Shown here: piece after piece, positions 11,841 through 23,247 of the stretch
Numbering within the stretch: the first letter of the stretch is position 1
Layout: every line of letters starts with the position of its first letter
Origin: Epiperipatus broadwayi
Taxonomy: Eukaryota; Onychophora; Udeonychophora; Euonychophora; Peripatidae
Reading direction: 5' to 3'
Length of the DNA: 64,000 bases
NCBI GenBank assembly: GCA_028023455.1
Contig: JAQFVV010000207.1
Span: forward strand, 1,189,094-1,253,093
Notes under the pieces: model-generated
Seen by the model: the letters and a program-made list of their open reading frames with translations, nothing else
Told to the model about the DNA's origin: nothing
The model's database searches: none
Made by a program: the position numbers and the translations under genes

Positions 11841-11939
11841 TAAACTATAAAAGTGGGTGGAAAATAAAGCATTGTGTAACAGTATTAAAGTGTATGGATG
11901 ATTTAGTATTATATGGTATATAAAAATAATTAATAATAA

Positions 11940-12195
11940 ACATTTTTATTTACTGTGTACTAAAAATTCAAAAACTAATTGTTTTCACAATTGTGTTTTT
12001 TTATTTAACTTGAAATAAAAAAAGTCATGTATCCAGAAATTAATTAATTCAATCACTAATTTTTGTTACTAGTAATTCAATTAATTAATATCTGGATAGC
12101 CCACATTTTTTTATTTCATGTTAAATATAAAAACCTTAATTGTAGTTGAAAAAAACAACAATTTTTGTACTTTTTAGTTCATAATAAAAATAAAT
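11940..12195. mobile_element. Fold-back MITE, about 250 bp
   Basis: Almost the whole segment is an inverted repeat. The left arm (about 11,940-12,058: ...TACTAAAAATTCAAAAAC..., GAAATAAAAAAAG, ATCCAGAAATTAATTAATTC) is matched in reverse by about 12,064-12,190 (GAATTACTAGTAACA side, ATATCTGGAT, TTTTTTTATTTCATG, TACTTTTTAGTTC). The loop is only a few bases. No coding capacity. The TSD is not certain because the flanks are low complexity. Confidence 0.65.
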
Positions 12196-14520
12196 ATATA
12201 TTATAAAACATTATATATATATATTGTACTGAGACAAACTCGGTACAGGTATATACGCACACACACGAGCAATGTAAACACTATATTTTTTTTTTTCATT
12301 TTCAACTTATGATAAAAAATAAATGTAGTTTTCTTTCAATGCGTTATAAAATACATTGTAAAATAAAATGTTAATATTTCTGATTAAACAGTTTAAGACT
12401 TTCATATAATCTACTATAATAATATTCTCTAAAAAAATAAAGTATAAAGTATTACTAATATGCCATTTTAAATCTCAATAAGTGATTTCTACTTGTATAT
12501 GCCGCGGGGGTAATTAAAAGGGGTTTATTTTAAGTTATAACTGTAGTGAAAGTTAAAAGCCTATAGAAGTGATTTTGAGACAGATTAAATGCTCGACTTT
12601 TAAACTAATGTAAGTTAAATTGTTCTCTTAAAACACGCGCACATGTATGCATAAAAGGTGTGAATAAGTATGAATTTTTCTAACTGAGATTGCAACATGA
12701 GATTGCATAAACCTAAGATTGCCTCAAGCATATGGATTGAGTGGACATTACGTAGGACACGGACCCCAATGACAACTAAAAAAGAATATTGAACTCTGGG
12801 TGGAGATTCGATCCTCAGATAATAACCAAGCCATATAAATGTGACTCTAAATCTAAAGAGGGCTCTTTTTACACTCCTTTTTTGTGTTTTTTGCTTGTAT
12901 TTATGCTTATGCTTATAGTTTTTTCCTAGATTCCTCCGGAAGCTACAACTAGAACTTTTCTTTTTTTTGCTATCCGGTTTATCCAATATGATCACTGTGA
13001 AATTAACATTTTAGAGCATCGATCGTCATGATGGGCTAGGAAACCCTTCAGTGATTGACCGATGCTCCGCCGCCAGAACATCTCCACAGCTATGAATGAT
13101 CAACAACAGTACCGTCCAAACATAGTGCTCCAATCAGTCTAAGGACGTTGTTCCATTTAATATACAAGAATCGTCCAAACATACTACGCTGAACTTATGT
13201 GAAATGAATAACCATGTATTATGGAAACATCATCTATCAGGTTCGAACCCTCACCAAATTAGAAGCAGCAGAAGACTAAGCAAAATCCTAGGTAAACATT
13301 TTTTTTTTATGCTTCCATTCATTCTTTACGTAAACTTAAAAGGCAATCTCATAATTAATTAAATTCGACTTTCGTAAATCAAATATAAAATGATCCGTAA
13401 TCCCTCATATTTAAATCTTATTATTTTAATCTCAACTTTCGTAAATAAAAAATATTAGATGCTACATAGTTCCTCATATTGAAATCTTAGGACTTTTCCA
13501 ATTATGAACTTTGATCCTAATTATTATTTTCTCTCGCAGATAAACTATAACACACACCTACTTTCAAAATGTAAAAAGAGGAAATATATTTTATCAGCCA
13601 TGTTTATTATGTATAATATGTTCTTTTCTGTGCGAGTGCGAGAATGCGCGTATGTGCGTGCAAATAAAGCTATTAATCAATGTTTCATTTTTTTATAATC
13701 AATAAATTTTTTTTAATTTAAACAAGTCGAGCATTCCTCAAATCATTTTCTATAATTAAATATATATTTTTTTGAAATTATTATTAAAATTAGGATTTAT
13801 TCATGCAATTAATTATTTTACTTTTAAATTTGTCTTTCTTATATTTTTTTTTGTTTTTTTTTTATTTCTTTTAAATTTCATTCATAAACATCGTGCCGTA
13901 AGTCACGATGTTTACTTATTATGTAGTTAACCTAGGTTTAAGAGTTGGGAGGGCCTATTATTAATAAATATAAGTAAATGTCAATAGAGCTAGTATAAAT
14001 AATTCTATTGGACTGTATGATAAAAGGGGGGATGATATTATAAGCGTCTAATTGTTTATTCTAATGATGCCTCAACCGAACATTCGTATTAGTTATAAAT
14101 AACCAATGATCCCGTCCAATGCTTGGACCGATCTGTTAGTCAACCGATCTTCTTATCCATTGGTTAATATTGTGTCATTTGCCAAAATAATAGTCTTGAA
14201 GGCAATTTCATCGTGACCCTGAGTGACCCCTATTGGTCCATGCTGGGAGTTCGAGCTTATGGGCAGGGATTAGACTTCAAAATCGTTTTGATATGACGTA
14301 AGGTGATGCGAGAAATTAAATTGTGAAGCAAATCATCGTATCTGGCGCCCTCTTGTGTTGATAATGAACAACTATTGATATAAGAAAAAATAAATAAATC
14401 TTTACGCTGTATCATGTTTGTTTTGGAGCTCACAATCCCTTTTAGGAACGGTTTAATAGGGAGGCGGTGCGAGCGGAGAAAGGGGTGGTAAAATATATAT
14501 ATATAATTAAAATTCCTGTT
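12196..14520. other. Unassigned, partly GC-richer
   Basis: No gene supported. The 126-codon minus-strand frame at 12,615-12,995 has lysine-rich low-complexity sequence and no motif. Patches at 13,020-13,290 and 14,040-14,300 are less AT-rich. GGTTCGAACCC at about 13,233 resembles a tRNA B box but has no visible A box or partner copy. Confidence 0.4.
13885..13914. other. Perfect 11-bp hairpin
   Basis: TAAACATCGTG and CACGATGTTTA are exact reverse complements separated by 8 nt (CCGTAAGT). This is the tightest GC-containing hairpin I noticed outside the TE structures. Function unknown. Confidence 0.6.
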
Positions 14521-14529
14521 AATTAAAAA

Positions 14530-14668
14530 TTATTGTAATGACTGTAAAAATAATAAAATATAATGGTATTTAACTATTATATACAAAACTGAAAGTACTT
14601 CTGGAGATTGAAAGACTATATATAATAGTTAATTAATTACCATTATATTTGTTATTGTTATTACAATA
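14530..14668. mobile_element. Short fold-back element
   Basis: The left arm 14,530-14,582 (ATTGTAATGACTG...ATATAATGGTATTTAACTATTATATA) pairs with 14,617-14,668 in reverse (TATATAATAGTTAATTAATTACC...TTATTACAAT) around a 34-nt non-repeated loop. Flanking AT runs continue the symmetry weakly. Non-coding and MITE-like. Confidence 0.6.
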
Positions 14669-14699
14669 TATATATATATTTATTTTTTTCACTTTTTAG

Positions 14700-16360
14700 T
14701 ACTGGGACCTTTTTTATTAATCCAATTTTAATAAAAATAAAAATAATATAGAGGTCTATTTTATATGTGAATGGGAAATCTTATTTATTTAAACGTTGAC
14801 TCCAATATTATTTTGTTAATAAATGAAGTGATTTAAAAAAATTTCATTGTTTGAATAATTAAAATAAACTTTTACAATAAAGAAAAATTTAAATTTAAAA
14901 TAGTCTTTACAATAAAAAAAAAAAAATTCTATTTCTATCTGAATTTATGCAAATGTTTTTGATTTCTACTTTTTATGTGCATTACTAAAAATTTACTGAA
15001 TGGGTGGCACATTCAAAATCTACCCGCCAGCACCAGAGATAATGCAGAACTGATTTTGCCGTTGATATCTAACATGCATACAAAATTTGATGTAAATACA
15101 ATTGATTAGAACTAGATTACAAATTTTATTCTGAACAAATAAAAAAGTAAACACACTTTCTAAGTTAAATAAAAGTATCTAAAAATGTACATTTTAATTT
15201 TCAAAATTGACACAAACACAATGGCATATGGAAAGATAAAAACACTACCAATCTGTAATTTGCTTATTTGTAATAAATTGTATTTAATACTGACATCTTG
15301 AGATTCTTGAAATCAACTTTATATAATTCCAGTTTTGGCCATTTAATAAGCACAAAATTTGCAAATGAGTGTTAACGATAGCCAAAGAAGAGTGAAGTAA
15401 ATCTAAAAGAACAATAACAAAATGGCATTCACTGCTTATGAAGGATTAATGAATGCATCTTTGAAATGCATATAAACTTCATTGCAATTTTTTTCACAGC
15501 AACTTTTGCAGGATTAACAATGTCAAAATCATGTTTTATTTCATTCTTATGTACTTGTAGTAATAAAGTGAAATTAGAAAAACATGGGGGGGAGGGGGGA
15601 AATGAAATTCTGTCTTAGTTGATGATTTATATAGAATTCAAAGTATCAATATTGGTAATATTTTTAATATTACCTCTACAATTTTTAAAACTTACATAAA
15701 CGATATTAGGTCTTTGGACTGAAAGTTTTTAATGTGTTATTTATCTAGTTATGCTCCATAGTTTCTTTCTAGAGTCATTTATAACTTTAGTAAATTTGTC
15801 AGCAATTTTTGGATTTTTATAGACACTTATAAATTATAAAAAAAAAAAACAATAAAATTCTTGAAAAGATTAATCTTTCAAAGCTTGTGTTATGAAATGT
15901 TAAGCATATTCTAGATGTGATTCTTCTAATATTTGTTCCAAGATATCCAGTTTTATCTCAGGACAAGTTTGTTTTTGAAAATGAAAATAGTCAATGGGTA
16001 TTAATAAACCTCTTTCTAAAAAATATATAAATCAGGTTTCTTCTATTATCCAAGTGAATCATAAATTAAGAATATGTTATTTAAAAATATTATTCTAAGA
16101 GTGGATAATCTAGAATTTGCTTGATCTTTATTTATATATTATTAAAAGTCATTATAAGAATTAAAGTCTTCCATAAATATAAGTAATAACAAAGTTCTAA
16201 AACAAAAGAGTAAATTACAGATTGTTTAAAAGGTTTGCAAACATTTGATACATAAAATATATTTGCTCAAGTGATAATTGTAATATCATTTGTACTATTA
16301 TCAATAAAATTATATACACATTCTTTCATTTCTTCTTGTTTTTTTTTAAATTATAGCTCC
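14700..16360. other. AT-rich unassigned sequence
   Basis: Nothing recognisable beyond homopolymer runs and a G-rich tract (GGGGGGGAGGGGGG at about 15,585-15,600). Confidence 0.45.
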
Positions 16361-16459
16361 AACATAATAAATATATAAAATATACATACATTGTTCCTTT
16401 TTTTAAAAAAAACTTGTTTATTCAATATTTTACTATAATTTTATTTTTTCATCATAACA

Positions 16460-16493
16460 ATGTTTCAACTACGTTCTGTAGTCATTATCAAGT
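16460..16493 (-). ncRNA. Hammerhead-like motif, minus arm of PLE pair
   Basis: On the minus strand: TTGATAA, T, stem GACTACG-like/CGTAGTT around a GAA-type loop, then GAAAC. The GAAAC box is intact, but C3 and G8 of CUGAUGA are T and A. It is the inverted counterpart of 17,247-17,282. Confidence 0.4.
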
Positions 16494-17246
16494 TTTCTTA
16501 AACAAAAAAAATAAAAACATAAAAATAATAACAAAAATAATTAAAATATTAATACATCACAAATATATATAATATTCAAATAAAACCTCAATATTATTAC
16601 ATTTACAATTATAATTATTTACCTCCTTCCTTAAATTTAACTATTTTTTTTTAATCTTTACCGATTAACATTCCTTTTAATACCTTTTTATTCCTATATT
16701 ATCTTTTTTTTAATCTTTATTTATTAACATCCTATTTAATACTGGTTTATACTGATCAATATATGCTTCCTCTTTTTTCATTCTCTCTTTAAATTTTTTA
16801 ACACATTCCAATGGCCTTATATATACATATTCATAAAACGGAATTTAAACATGAAAATTTTGATATAAGGCCATTGGAAAGTGTTAAAAAATTTAAAGAG
16901 AGAATAAAAAAAGAGGAAGCATATATTGATCAGTATAAACTCATATTAAATATGATGTTAATAAATAAAGATAAAAAAATAAGATAATATAGGAATAAAA
17001 AGGTATTAGAAGGAATGTTAATGGGTAAAGATTTAGAGACTAGATAATAAAATTATATAAGAAGAGTATTATATTATACAAAGTATTTTAAAAGAAATAG
17101 TTAAATATTAGGAAGGAGGTAAATAATTGTAATTGTAAATATAATAATATTGTGGTTTTATTTTAATATTATATATATTTGTGATGTATTAATATTTAAA
17201 TTATTTTTGTTATTATTTTTGTTTTTATTTTTTTTGTTTAAGGAAA

Positions 17247-17282
17247 CTTGATAATGACTACAGAATGTAGTTGAAACATTGT
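17247..17282 (+). ncRNA. Hammerhead-like motif, plus arm of PLE pair
   Basis: TTGATAA, then stem GACTACA/TGTAGTT (7 bp with one G-T) around GAA, then GAAAC. Same plan as the minimal type-I hammerheads of PLEs. The two core changes (C3 and G8) predict loss of self-cleavage. Confidence 0.4.
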
Positions 17283-17369
17283 TATGATGGAAAAATAAAA
17301 TTATAGTAAAATATTGAATAAAGAAGTTTTTTTTTAAAAAAGGAACAATGTATGTATATTTTATGTATT

Positions 17370-18340
17370 TACTATCATCAATAAGAATGTTTCTTAACAA
17401 AATAGTTGAGACAAAAGTATCCAAATATCTTTTTAATAAGAATTAATGTGAAGACAGAATTTTTAATAAGATGTGCATAATTAAAATGAAAATGGGTTCT
17501 TTGATATATAACTGCACAAGTACTTGCTGTACAATTATTTTTAAATTGTCATTGTTTTTATTTTTATGATGAGGTATCTTTAATGTTAAAATAAAGTAAT
17601 TTAATTGTATTCCTGCATAAAAATCGAACTACAGAAGGCACGAAACTAATCTTACATTTTTAATATAACTTCAATATGAATCATATATATACTACATAAA
17701 AATAAATGTATGTATAAAATTAATATTTTTTTTCAATCTCTGGTTATTGTCAAGAGATAAAGGGTATCATTTTCCCAGAAAGCTATACTTTCATTAAACT
17801 TTTTTTTTTGTCAGAGAGATCAAAGAAATCCGCCAAATCTCAAATGATTTCAGAAATAAGAACTTTTTAACTTGAAAATTTTTAATGTAAAATGTCTGAG
17901 GAAATAAATCACTGCGAAAAAGAAAACTTAGGGGGCTTTATGATGACAAATTAAGTATTAAAATGTGTGCGATTATATATATGTATAATTGTATGATTGA
18001 TGCATATATTAATCAGAAGACTTTTTATAGATATAATTTAATACTAAAAAAAATGTATTATAAAAAGAAAATTAATACAAGTGTTTTATCACTTTCCCCT
18101 TGTGCTAAAGAGTTTTGAACTCTCAACAAAAAATGTAAAAAAACTTTGGACCCGTCAATGAAGTATGAAGACATGTATATTAAGATGATCAAAAAGGTGA
18201 TTTACTTGAGTAAAAAAGTAAACAGATAATATTAATATCATTGAAAGAATTAAAAGAAAGGAAGGGTACTGAGCTATACATGTTATTAGAAGGGAAAGAT
18301 AAAATAAGGAAGTGTTTGTAATGATATTTAGAAGAGAGAT
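17370..18340. other. AT-rich unassigned sequence
   Basis: No supported gene or repeat family. Confidence 0.45.
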
Positions 18341-18345
18341 TACAC

Positions 18346-18413
18346 AAGAGATCAACTTTGAGAGACCTTCATCATGTAGAGTAGATCAATATTGTTTGAA
18401 AATGATGATGATT
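18346..18413 (+). repeat. RTE-like 3' end, diverged subfamily
   Basis: The block GAGAGACCTTCATCATG, a GTAGATCAATATTG-like segment and ATGATGATGATTA are aligned in order with the RTE 3' end (GAGAGACCTTCATCCTGCAG, GGATTGATAATGG, (GATG)n). Upstream sequence from about 18,130 keeps a basic, RTE-tail-like composition but is too decayed to define. Confidence 0.4.
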
Positions 18414-20401
18414 AAGTAGGAATAAAGTCTTAATAGCCAAGAAGTGGCTTAAAATTAAAAATGGCTAGAATCAAGTCTAAGCAGTCAAAAGGTCGTTTGT
18501 GAAGATAATATATGGCTCTACTATTTAGTGAAATTATTGTTAACAAATAGGTCAAAAGATAACTTTTAGTCAGTTAGGATGGTTTAAAATATAAAATATA
18601 ATTAACCAATACAGTAAGTAGTTGAAGAAACTTGAAAATTTTTATAGTACATGGGCATTCAAGAATAACATATATATATATGGCACAAAACAAAAATTCA
18701 AGCTAACATGACATTTTTTTCTCTTGCCAAAGCAGAATGAAGAAAAGATAAAGACTATCTGAAAGAAAGTTGCTCAGTTTGAATGTCATATGAATGTGGG
18801 TAATTGTAATAAGAAATCAAATGGCAGATGCAGTTAACTGCAACATTAATGCTAAAATTGTGGAAATGTTCGAAGTTTTTAATATTTTTCTCACAAAGAT
18901 AATTACCTTCATCAAATAATATTTAATTAACACTACTAGAATCATCTGTTGTCAGATATAAATTATGATGATTGAGAAAAAAGTTGTTGGCATTATGAAG
19001 TGTACTTAAAAATTCATCTAAATCCAGTGAACATAAAATATAGGAAGTAATCAACATATAATAACATAATGTTCAATTTTCTGCCAAAACAGTTACTTAA
19101 TAATCATTTTAAATCATAATCCTATTCCTGAAATTTTGACAAAGACTCTCCATCCAATGAATTATAGTGTTAAAGTTCATCTTTTAAATAAATGATGAGA
19201 TTTAATTGAACCCTACACACAATAATAAATAAATTTTACTTAAAAAAACAATAACTCTTCGTAATCTGTATTTCATTTCAATTTCCAAATTCATTTTTTA
19301 TTTAAATTACTACTCAGATATTTAAATTAATTCATATTAATGAGATAATAACTGTACAAGTCAAATGTTATTGAAGAATTTTCTACTAATAAACATTTGA
19401 ATTTACTTAGATCACCATCAAGACATTGAAAGCAATCTTTATATCATTCACTAAATAATAAAAAACTACAGTAATCAGAGTACTGTGTGTCTACAGTGTA
19501 AAAAGATGAAATTTTTGCTTTTGTTTTGAATTAATTAAAATTTCACAACCAAATTTGTATAGAAGATTTATTTATTGTTTTACAAATTTATCCGTAAAAT
19601 AATCCAAAAACTATATTTACAAAAGTGAGAAATCTATCTATGAATCAAAAGATAAATCAAACACTTTCTATTAATATGCAGAGTCACCTTTTATTTGGCA
19701 GTTTATTTGTTGCAATATATTTGAAATTTATTCTAAGAAATACATGGAAAATCCAATTAGTAAATTTCTTCAAATTAACATTTACAGCCTAAAGCTATAC
19801 TAGTCAATAAAATAATCAAAGTTTTCCAAATTTACAACTAAACCAGAATATCCAAAGCTGACTTTTTAAGTTTAAAGAACTACACACTTGAGAATCTGTT
19901 TGTAGAAATAAAACTACTGTTTATTTTCATTAACTAGTTTAGTTTACTTGTGAATTTGGGATAATTTTGATATATATAGATTAAATATATATGTATGCTA
20001 ACCTCTGTTATAGCCTCATTAGTTTGGATGGCATTTGTAACAGATTGTATATGATAGGGCCATGATAGAGTGATCCTTTGTAATTACACCCTGAAAATTG
20101 TGGCACTGTTTGTAACAGATCAAAAATGCTCAATGGGAAATAGTAATTGTAATATAGTATGAATAAAAATAAAGCTGTCATTGGTCACCCTATGTAACAG
20201 AATGAAAATAAGCCTTAAAGTTGGATATCATTTGAAACTGAATAAAATATAATGAAAAATTATCCCCATTTTATAATGCCTGTAAATAACAGTATCATTC
20301 ATAAGAAAATAAATATAATATACTAAGTTAAACGAATGCTAATCAATAAATAATCATTCAGTATTTAAAATAACCCTTTATCTAATTAGAATCTGACTGT
20401 T
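18414..20401. other. AT-rich unassigned sequence
   Basis: No open frame with family motifs, no RNA gene and no internal repeats that I could define. Confidence 0.45.
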
Positions 20402-20414
20402 AACTACACCAAAA
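20402..20414. repeat. SINE target-site duplication, left
   Basis: AACTACACCAAAA, identical to 21,281-21,293. Confidence 0.85.
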
Positions 20415-20419
20415 GTCTT

Positions 20420-20501
20420 GCATTGGTAGTCGAGAGGTCAGTGCGACTGCCTTGCACTTGCAAGCAGTTGCCGGGTTGCAGGTTCGCATCCCAGCTGATG
20501 C
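20420..20501 (+). pseudogene. tRNA-like SINE head (class II, Ser/Leu-like)
   Basis: 82 nt, the size of a long-variable-arm tRNA. GCATTGG pairs with CTGATGC as a 7-bp acceptor stem (two wobbles). GTCG/CGAC forms a D stem around AGAGGTCAGTG. The B box reads GGTTCGCATCC (consensus GGTTCGANTCC). The T stem and anticodon stem are imperfect, so this is a Pol III promoter head of a SINE or a tRNA pseudogene, not a working tRNA. Confidence 0.6.
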
Positions 20502-20514
20502 TTTGACACTTTAA

Positions 20515-21259
20515 CCTTTTAACCGCTAATTATATTATTGGTTGTATGAGGCAAAAATCAAATCTTTTAATTGGCCAACTCACAAACTGAAGACAAAGCC
20601 TATTGTTAAAACATATTCGCCTATACTATTAAATTCAACTCAGATACGTTTATAAAAAGTATATTACTAATTTTTCAGGTTATGAAGAGAACGAAAGTTC
20701 TTTCAAAAATAAATTGCTATTTATTTATTCTAAAATATTCAATTTCGGCAACATTAAAGCTATAATATAAACAAAAAGGTCGACTTTTACGTTATAGAAA
20801 AGTAAATATTTCTTTTTACTAAATCTTCAATATTTTTACAAAAATCTTCGATATTTTTCGAAAATAATTTTGTTTTTTTAGTATTCTCTCTGAAAATAAT
20901 TTTAATTTCTCAAAATATACTTTTATAATACTTTAAAATCATATTCGAAATGAAAATCTCAGCGTTTTTCTTTATTTTTTTTGACCAGGCAGTTTCTTTG
21001 TTCTTTCCAGCCAATCAGAATGTCTTTTTCGGCTGAGAGCTCACTAACAACCAATTACAACTGATGTTCTTTCTTTGTTTAGTTTTAAATGTGTTTTTTT
21101 TATTTTTTACTTGTAAAATAATTCAGAAGAGGGCACCTTCTTACAGAACTTTTAAAAACCTATTCAATATCTGTTTAATGAATATTTTAACATAAGAAGT
21201 GGCAGAGTTAGAGTGACGTCAGATGTCTACGAGGAGCCTCGTAAGAGGCGGGAAAAGGG
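20515..21259. mobile_element. piggyBac-like non-autonomous TTAA element, copy 1 (745 bp)
   Basis: It lies between two TTAA sites (20,511-20,514 and 21,260-21,263). The ends read CCTTTTAACCGC on the left and, reverse-complemented, CCCTTTTCCCGCC on the right. TTAA targets with CCY-starting termini are the piggyBac pattern (Kolobok also uses TTAA). There is no coding capacity, so it must be mobilised in trans. Internal blocks match 37,379-38,140 in reverse orientation, for example AGTTCTGTAAGAWGSTGCCCTCT and TTATTTTACAAGTAAAAAAT. It splits the tRNA-derived SINE. Confidence 0.75.
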
Positions 21260-21280
21260 TTAATAAAAATAAAAATAAAA

Positions 21281-21293
21281 AACTACACCAAAA
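21281..21293. repeat. SINE target-site duplication, right
   Basis: AACTACACCAAAA, exact copy of 20,402-20,414. Confidence 0.85.
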
Positions 21294-22504
21294 CAAATCA
21301 GTGATGGCAATATTTATTACAGAATCATGAGTTCAAATAGCATTTCGAATAAATAAAAAACAAAATTATCCTTTCAAATATCCTAAATATAAACCTTATT
21401 TTAAATAAATTAAAATAAAGCAATTAAATCAAATACTATTGTCTCAAACCCTGACATATGTTGAAGATAGATTTCACTTATAATTAGTTGAAATTAATAA
21501 TAAATCATTAAACAACTAAACTCTAATATATCTAATTAATCAAACATTGCTTATAATAATATAAACTTATAATAAAATTCAACATTGTATATATCTAAAT
21601 AAAATAGCTCATGAACGTTCGAGATGACAACTTTAATATGTTCTATAAGTTTATATCTATAATATTTAAATAAATATATGACCCAATAATTAATTTTAAA
21701 TCCCAATTAAATGAAATAATAAATTATACTAACACAGCCTTGCTATATTCTTATATTGATTTTACTCTTACAAATTAAGCTAGTTATAATAAAATTAAAT
21801 ACTCAATAATTATGTAATATCAGTGAACATATTACATAATATTAAATTTATAATATCCAATCATACCATAGATTTCTATTGAATGTTTACGCAAGTCAAT
21901 AACTAATCATATCAATTTCTTGTTAATTTAATATAGCTACTGAAACTCTATGTTATAATAATCAAGTCATATAATAAAAAATACTAGTATTTACTATATA
22001 CCAAATATGAATATTAAATTTAATATTTAAATTTCATTTACAGTTGACATCAACTAAATTTAAATATAATTTAAGCAAACTAGTCTGAATTTTAACAGAA
22101 TGGAATATATTACTATCAGCTTTATAACTGAATAAAATTTTAGTCTTATTGACTAACTATGAACTAATACAATACTTATTTGATCAATAACAATTTAAAT
22201 AAAACACAAATATTTGATTATGATTTTATTTATTTATCTTCATTAAATATTATTTTGTATCCTCACTAATTATCAAATCAATACCAATAATTTTTTTTAT
22301 TTAAAATAGGCAAAACTCTCTTCATGTGATATTTAAAGGTTTAAAATTTCTATTTTAATGTGATTGTTACTTGTAATTAATGAAATATTTACAACAATTT
22401 CTAATTATTCATTAAATGTCAAATAATATCAAATTTAATAATTTATTGCCATATCAAGTTTATACCTAGTTAGATAATAGCTATCAAATCCAATACAAAG
22501 AAAA

Positions 22505-22506
<2 letters not shown>
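21294..22506. other. AT-rich unassigned sequence
   Basis: No feature supported. Confidence 0.45.
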
Positions 22507-22546
<40 letters not shown>

Positions 22547-22574
22547 CCATATATATATATATATATATATATAT
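22507..22574. repeat. (AT)n microsatellite, two runs
   Basis: Two AT dinucleotide runs separated by TTCC and ending in GG form an overall self-complementary tract. Confidence 0.95.
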
Positions 22575-23247
22575 GGATTAATGAAATCAAGTCATACATC
22601 ACATTACTTATGTAGTTCATATTTACAAATGCAATATAAAGAATGTGATAATAGCTCTACACAAGCTTATTTTATTATTATTTTTCTTATTATTATTTAC
22701 TCACTAATCCCGAAATTTGATTTCCAAATTATTCTATGGTTATCTCAAATAACGTATGTAGTCTAGTCAGTTCATCTTGTCCCTTTTGAATGCTGTTAAT
22801 CAATGAATTTATATTGCACAATTAAACAATAACTAGATACATTTGTTTGTTTTAAATTAAATGAAAATTTATTAAAAAATGAAAATCAATTTTATAATAA
22901 GTATGTATATAGTAAATAGGTTGTAAACAATTAATATATACAACTATGATCTAATTTTATTTATGACAGATCCTCAGTTAATATTAATTATATATTAATG
23001 TTTCAAAGCAAAACTTTATTGAGTCTAAAAAGTTACAGAGTCACATCTAGTACTATATTGATTTGTTACAAATGCAAAACAAATTACAACAACTTTCAGT
23101 ATATAAGTTTTTATTATTTCTGCATACTTTCTTTCTTGTTTTTAAATTTGGTCTTCTATTTAGTTCAGTTTATGCTTGCATCTCTTTGAAGTTGGAAAAA
23201 ATGCTGATGTTGAAAATGTCATCATCTATCATATTGGACTTTATATT
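22575..23247. other. AT-rich sequence, probably LINE-B 3' UTR at its right edge
   Basis: No gene. The part nearest 23,247 probably contains the 3' UTR of the minus-strand LINE-B copy, but its end is not marked by a clear tail. Confidence 0.35.

Larger units (their letters stand above)
16366..17369. mobile_element. Penelope-like inverted pair (tail-out fold-back), about 1 kb
   Basis: Two roughly 490-bp arms are inverted about a short centre near 16,840-16,860 (CCAATGGCCTTATAT / ATATAAGGCCATTGG). The plus arm reads, from the centre outward, a coding-like stretch (RPLESVKKFKERIKKEEAYIDQY, then stops), a GGAGGTAAATAATTG block, a GT/T-rich block, a hammerhead-like motif (17,247-17,282), AAAATATTGAATAAA, and ends near AAAGGAACAATGTATGTATATTTTAT. 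The minus arm repeats this in reverse from 16,840 to 16,366. PLEs are known to carry inverted, truncated terminal copies and hammerhead motifs. I assign it to PLE mainly on the hammerhead plan and architecture, because no GIY-YIG box is visible here. Confidence 0.6.
20415..21280 (+). mobile_element. tRNA-derived SINE, split by a TTAA element
   Basis: The SINE itself is about 117 bp. It has a tRNA-like head (20,420-20,501), a short linker ending GACACT, and an A-rich tail TAAAAATAAAAATAAAA (21,264-21,280). Perfect 13-bp target duplications AACTACACCAAAA flank it. Between linker and tail, at a TTAA, sits the 745-bp element described separately. The order of events is therefore SINE first, TTAA element second. 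Confidence 0.85.

Noticed and set aside
12615-12995. 126-codon minus-strand frame
   Set aside because: Lysine-rich low-complexity start and no domain; likely chance.
15585-15600. G-quadruplex from the G-rich tract
   Set aside because: Only two long G runs separated by one A; not a clear four-run quadruplex.
20420-20501. Functional tRNA gene
   Set aside because: The T stem is mispaired, the anticodon stem is imperfect, and target duplications plus an A-rich tail identify a SINE.
22435-22620. Tyr/Ile repeat peptide frame
   Set aside because: Translation of an (AT)n microsatellite.
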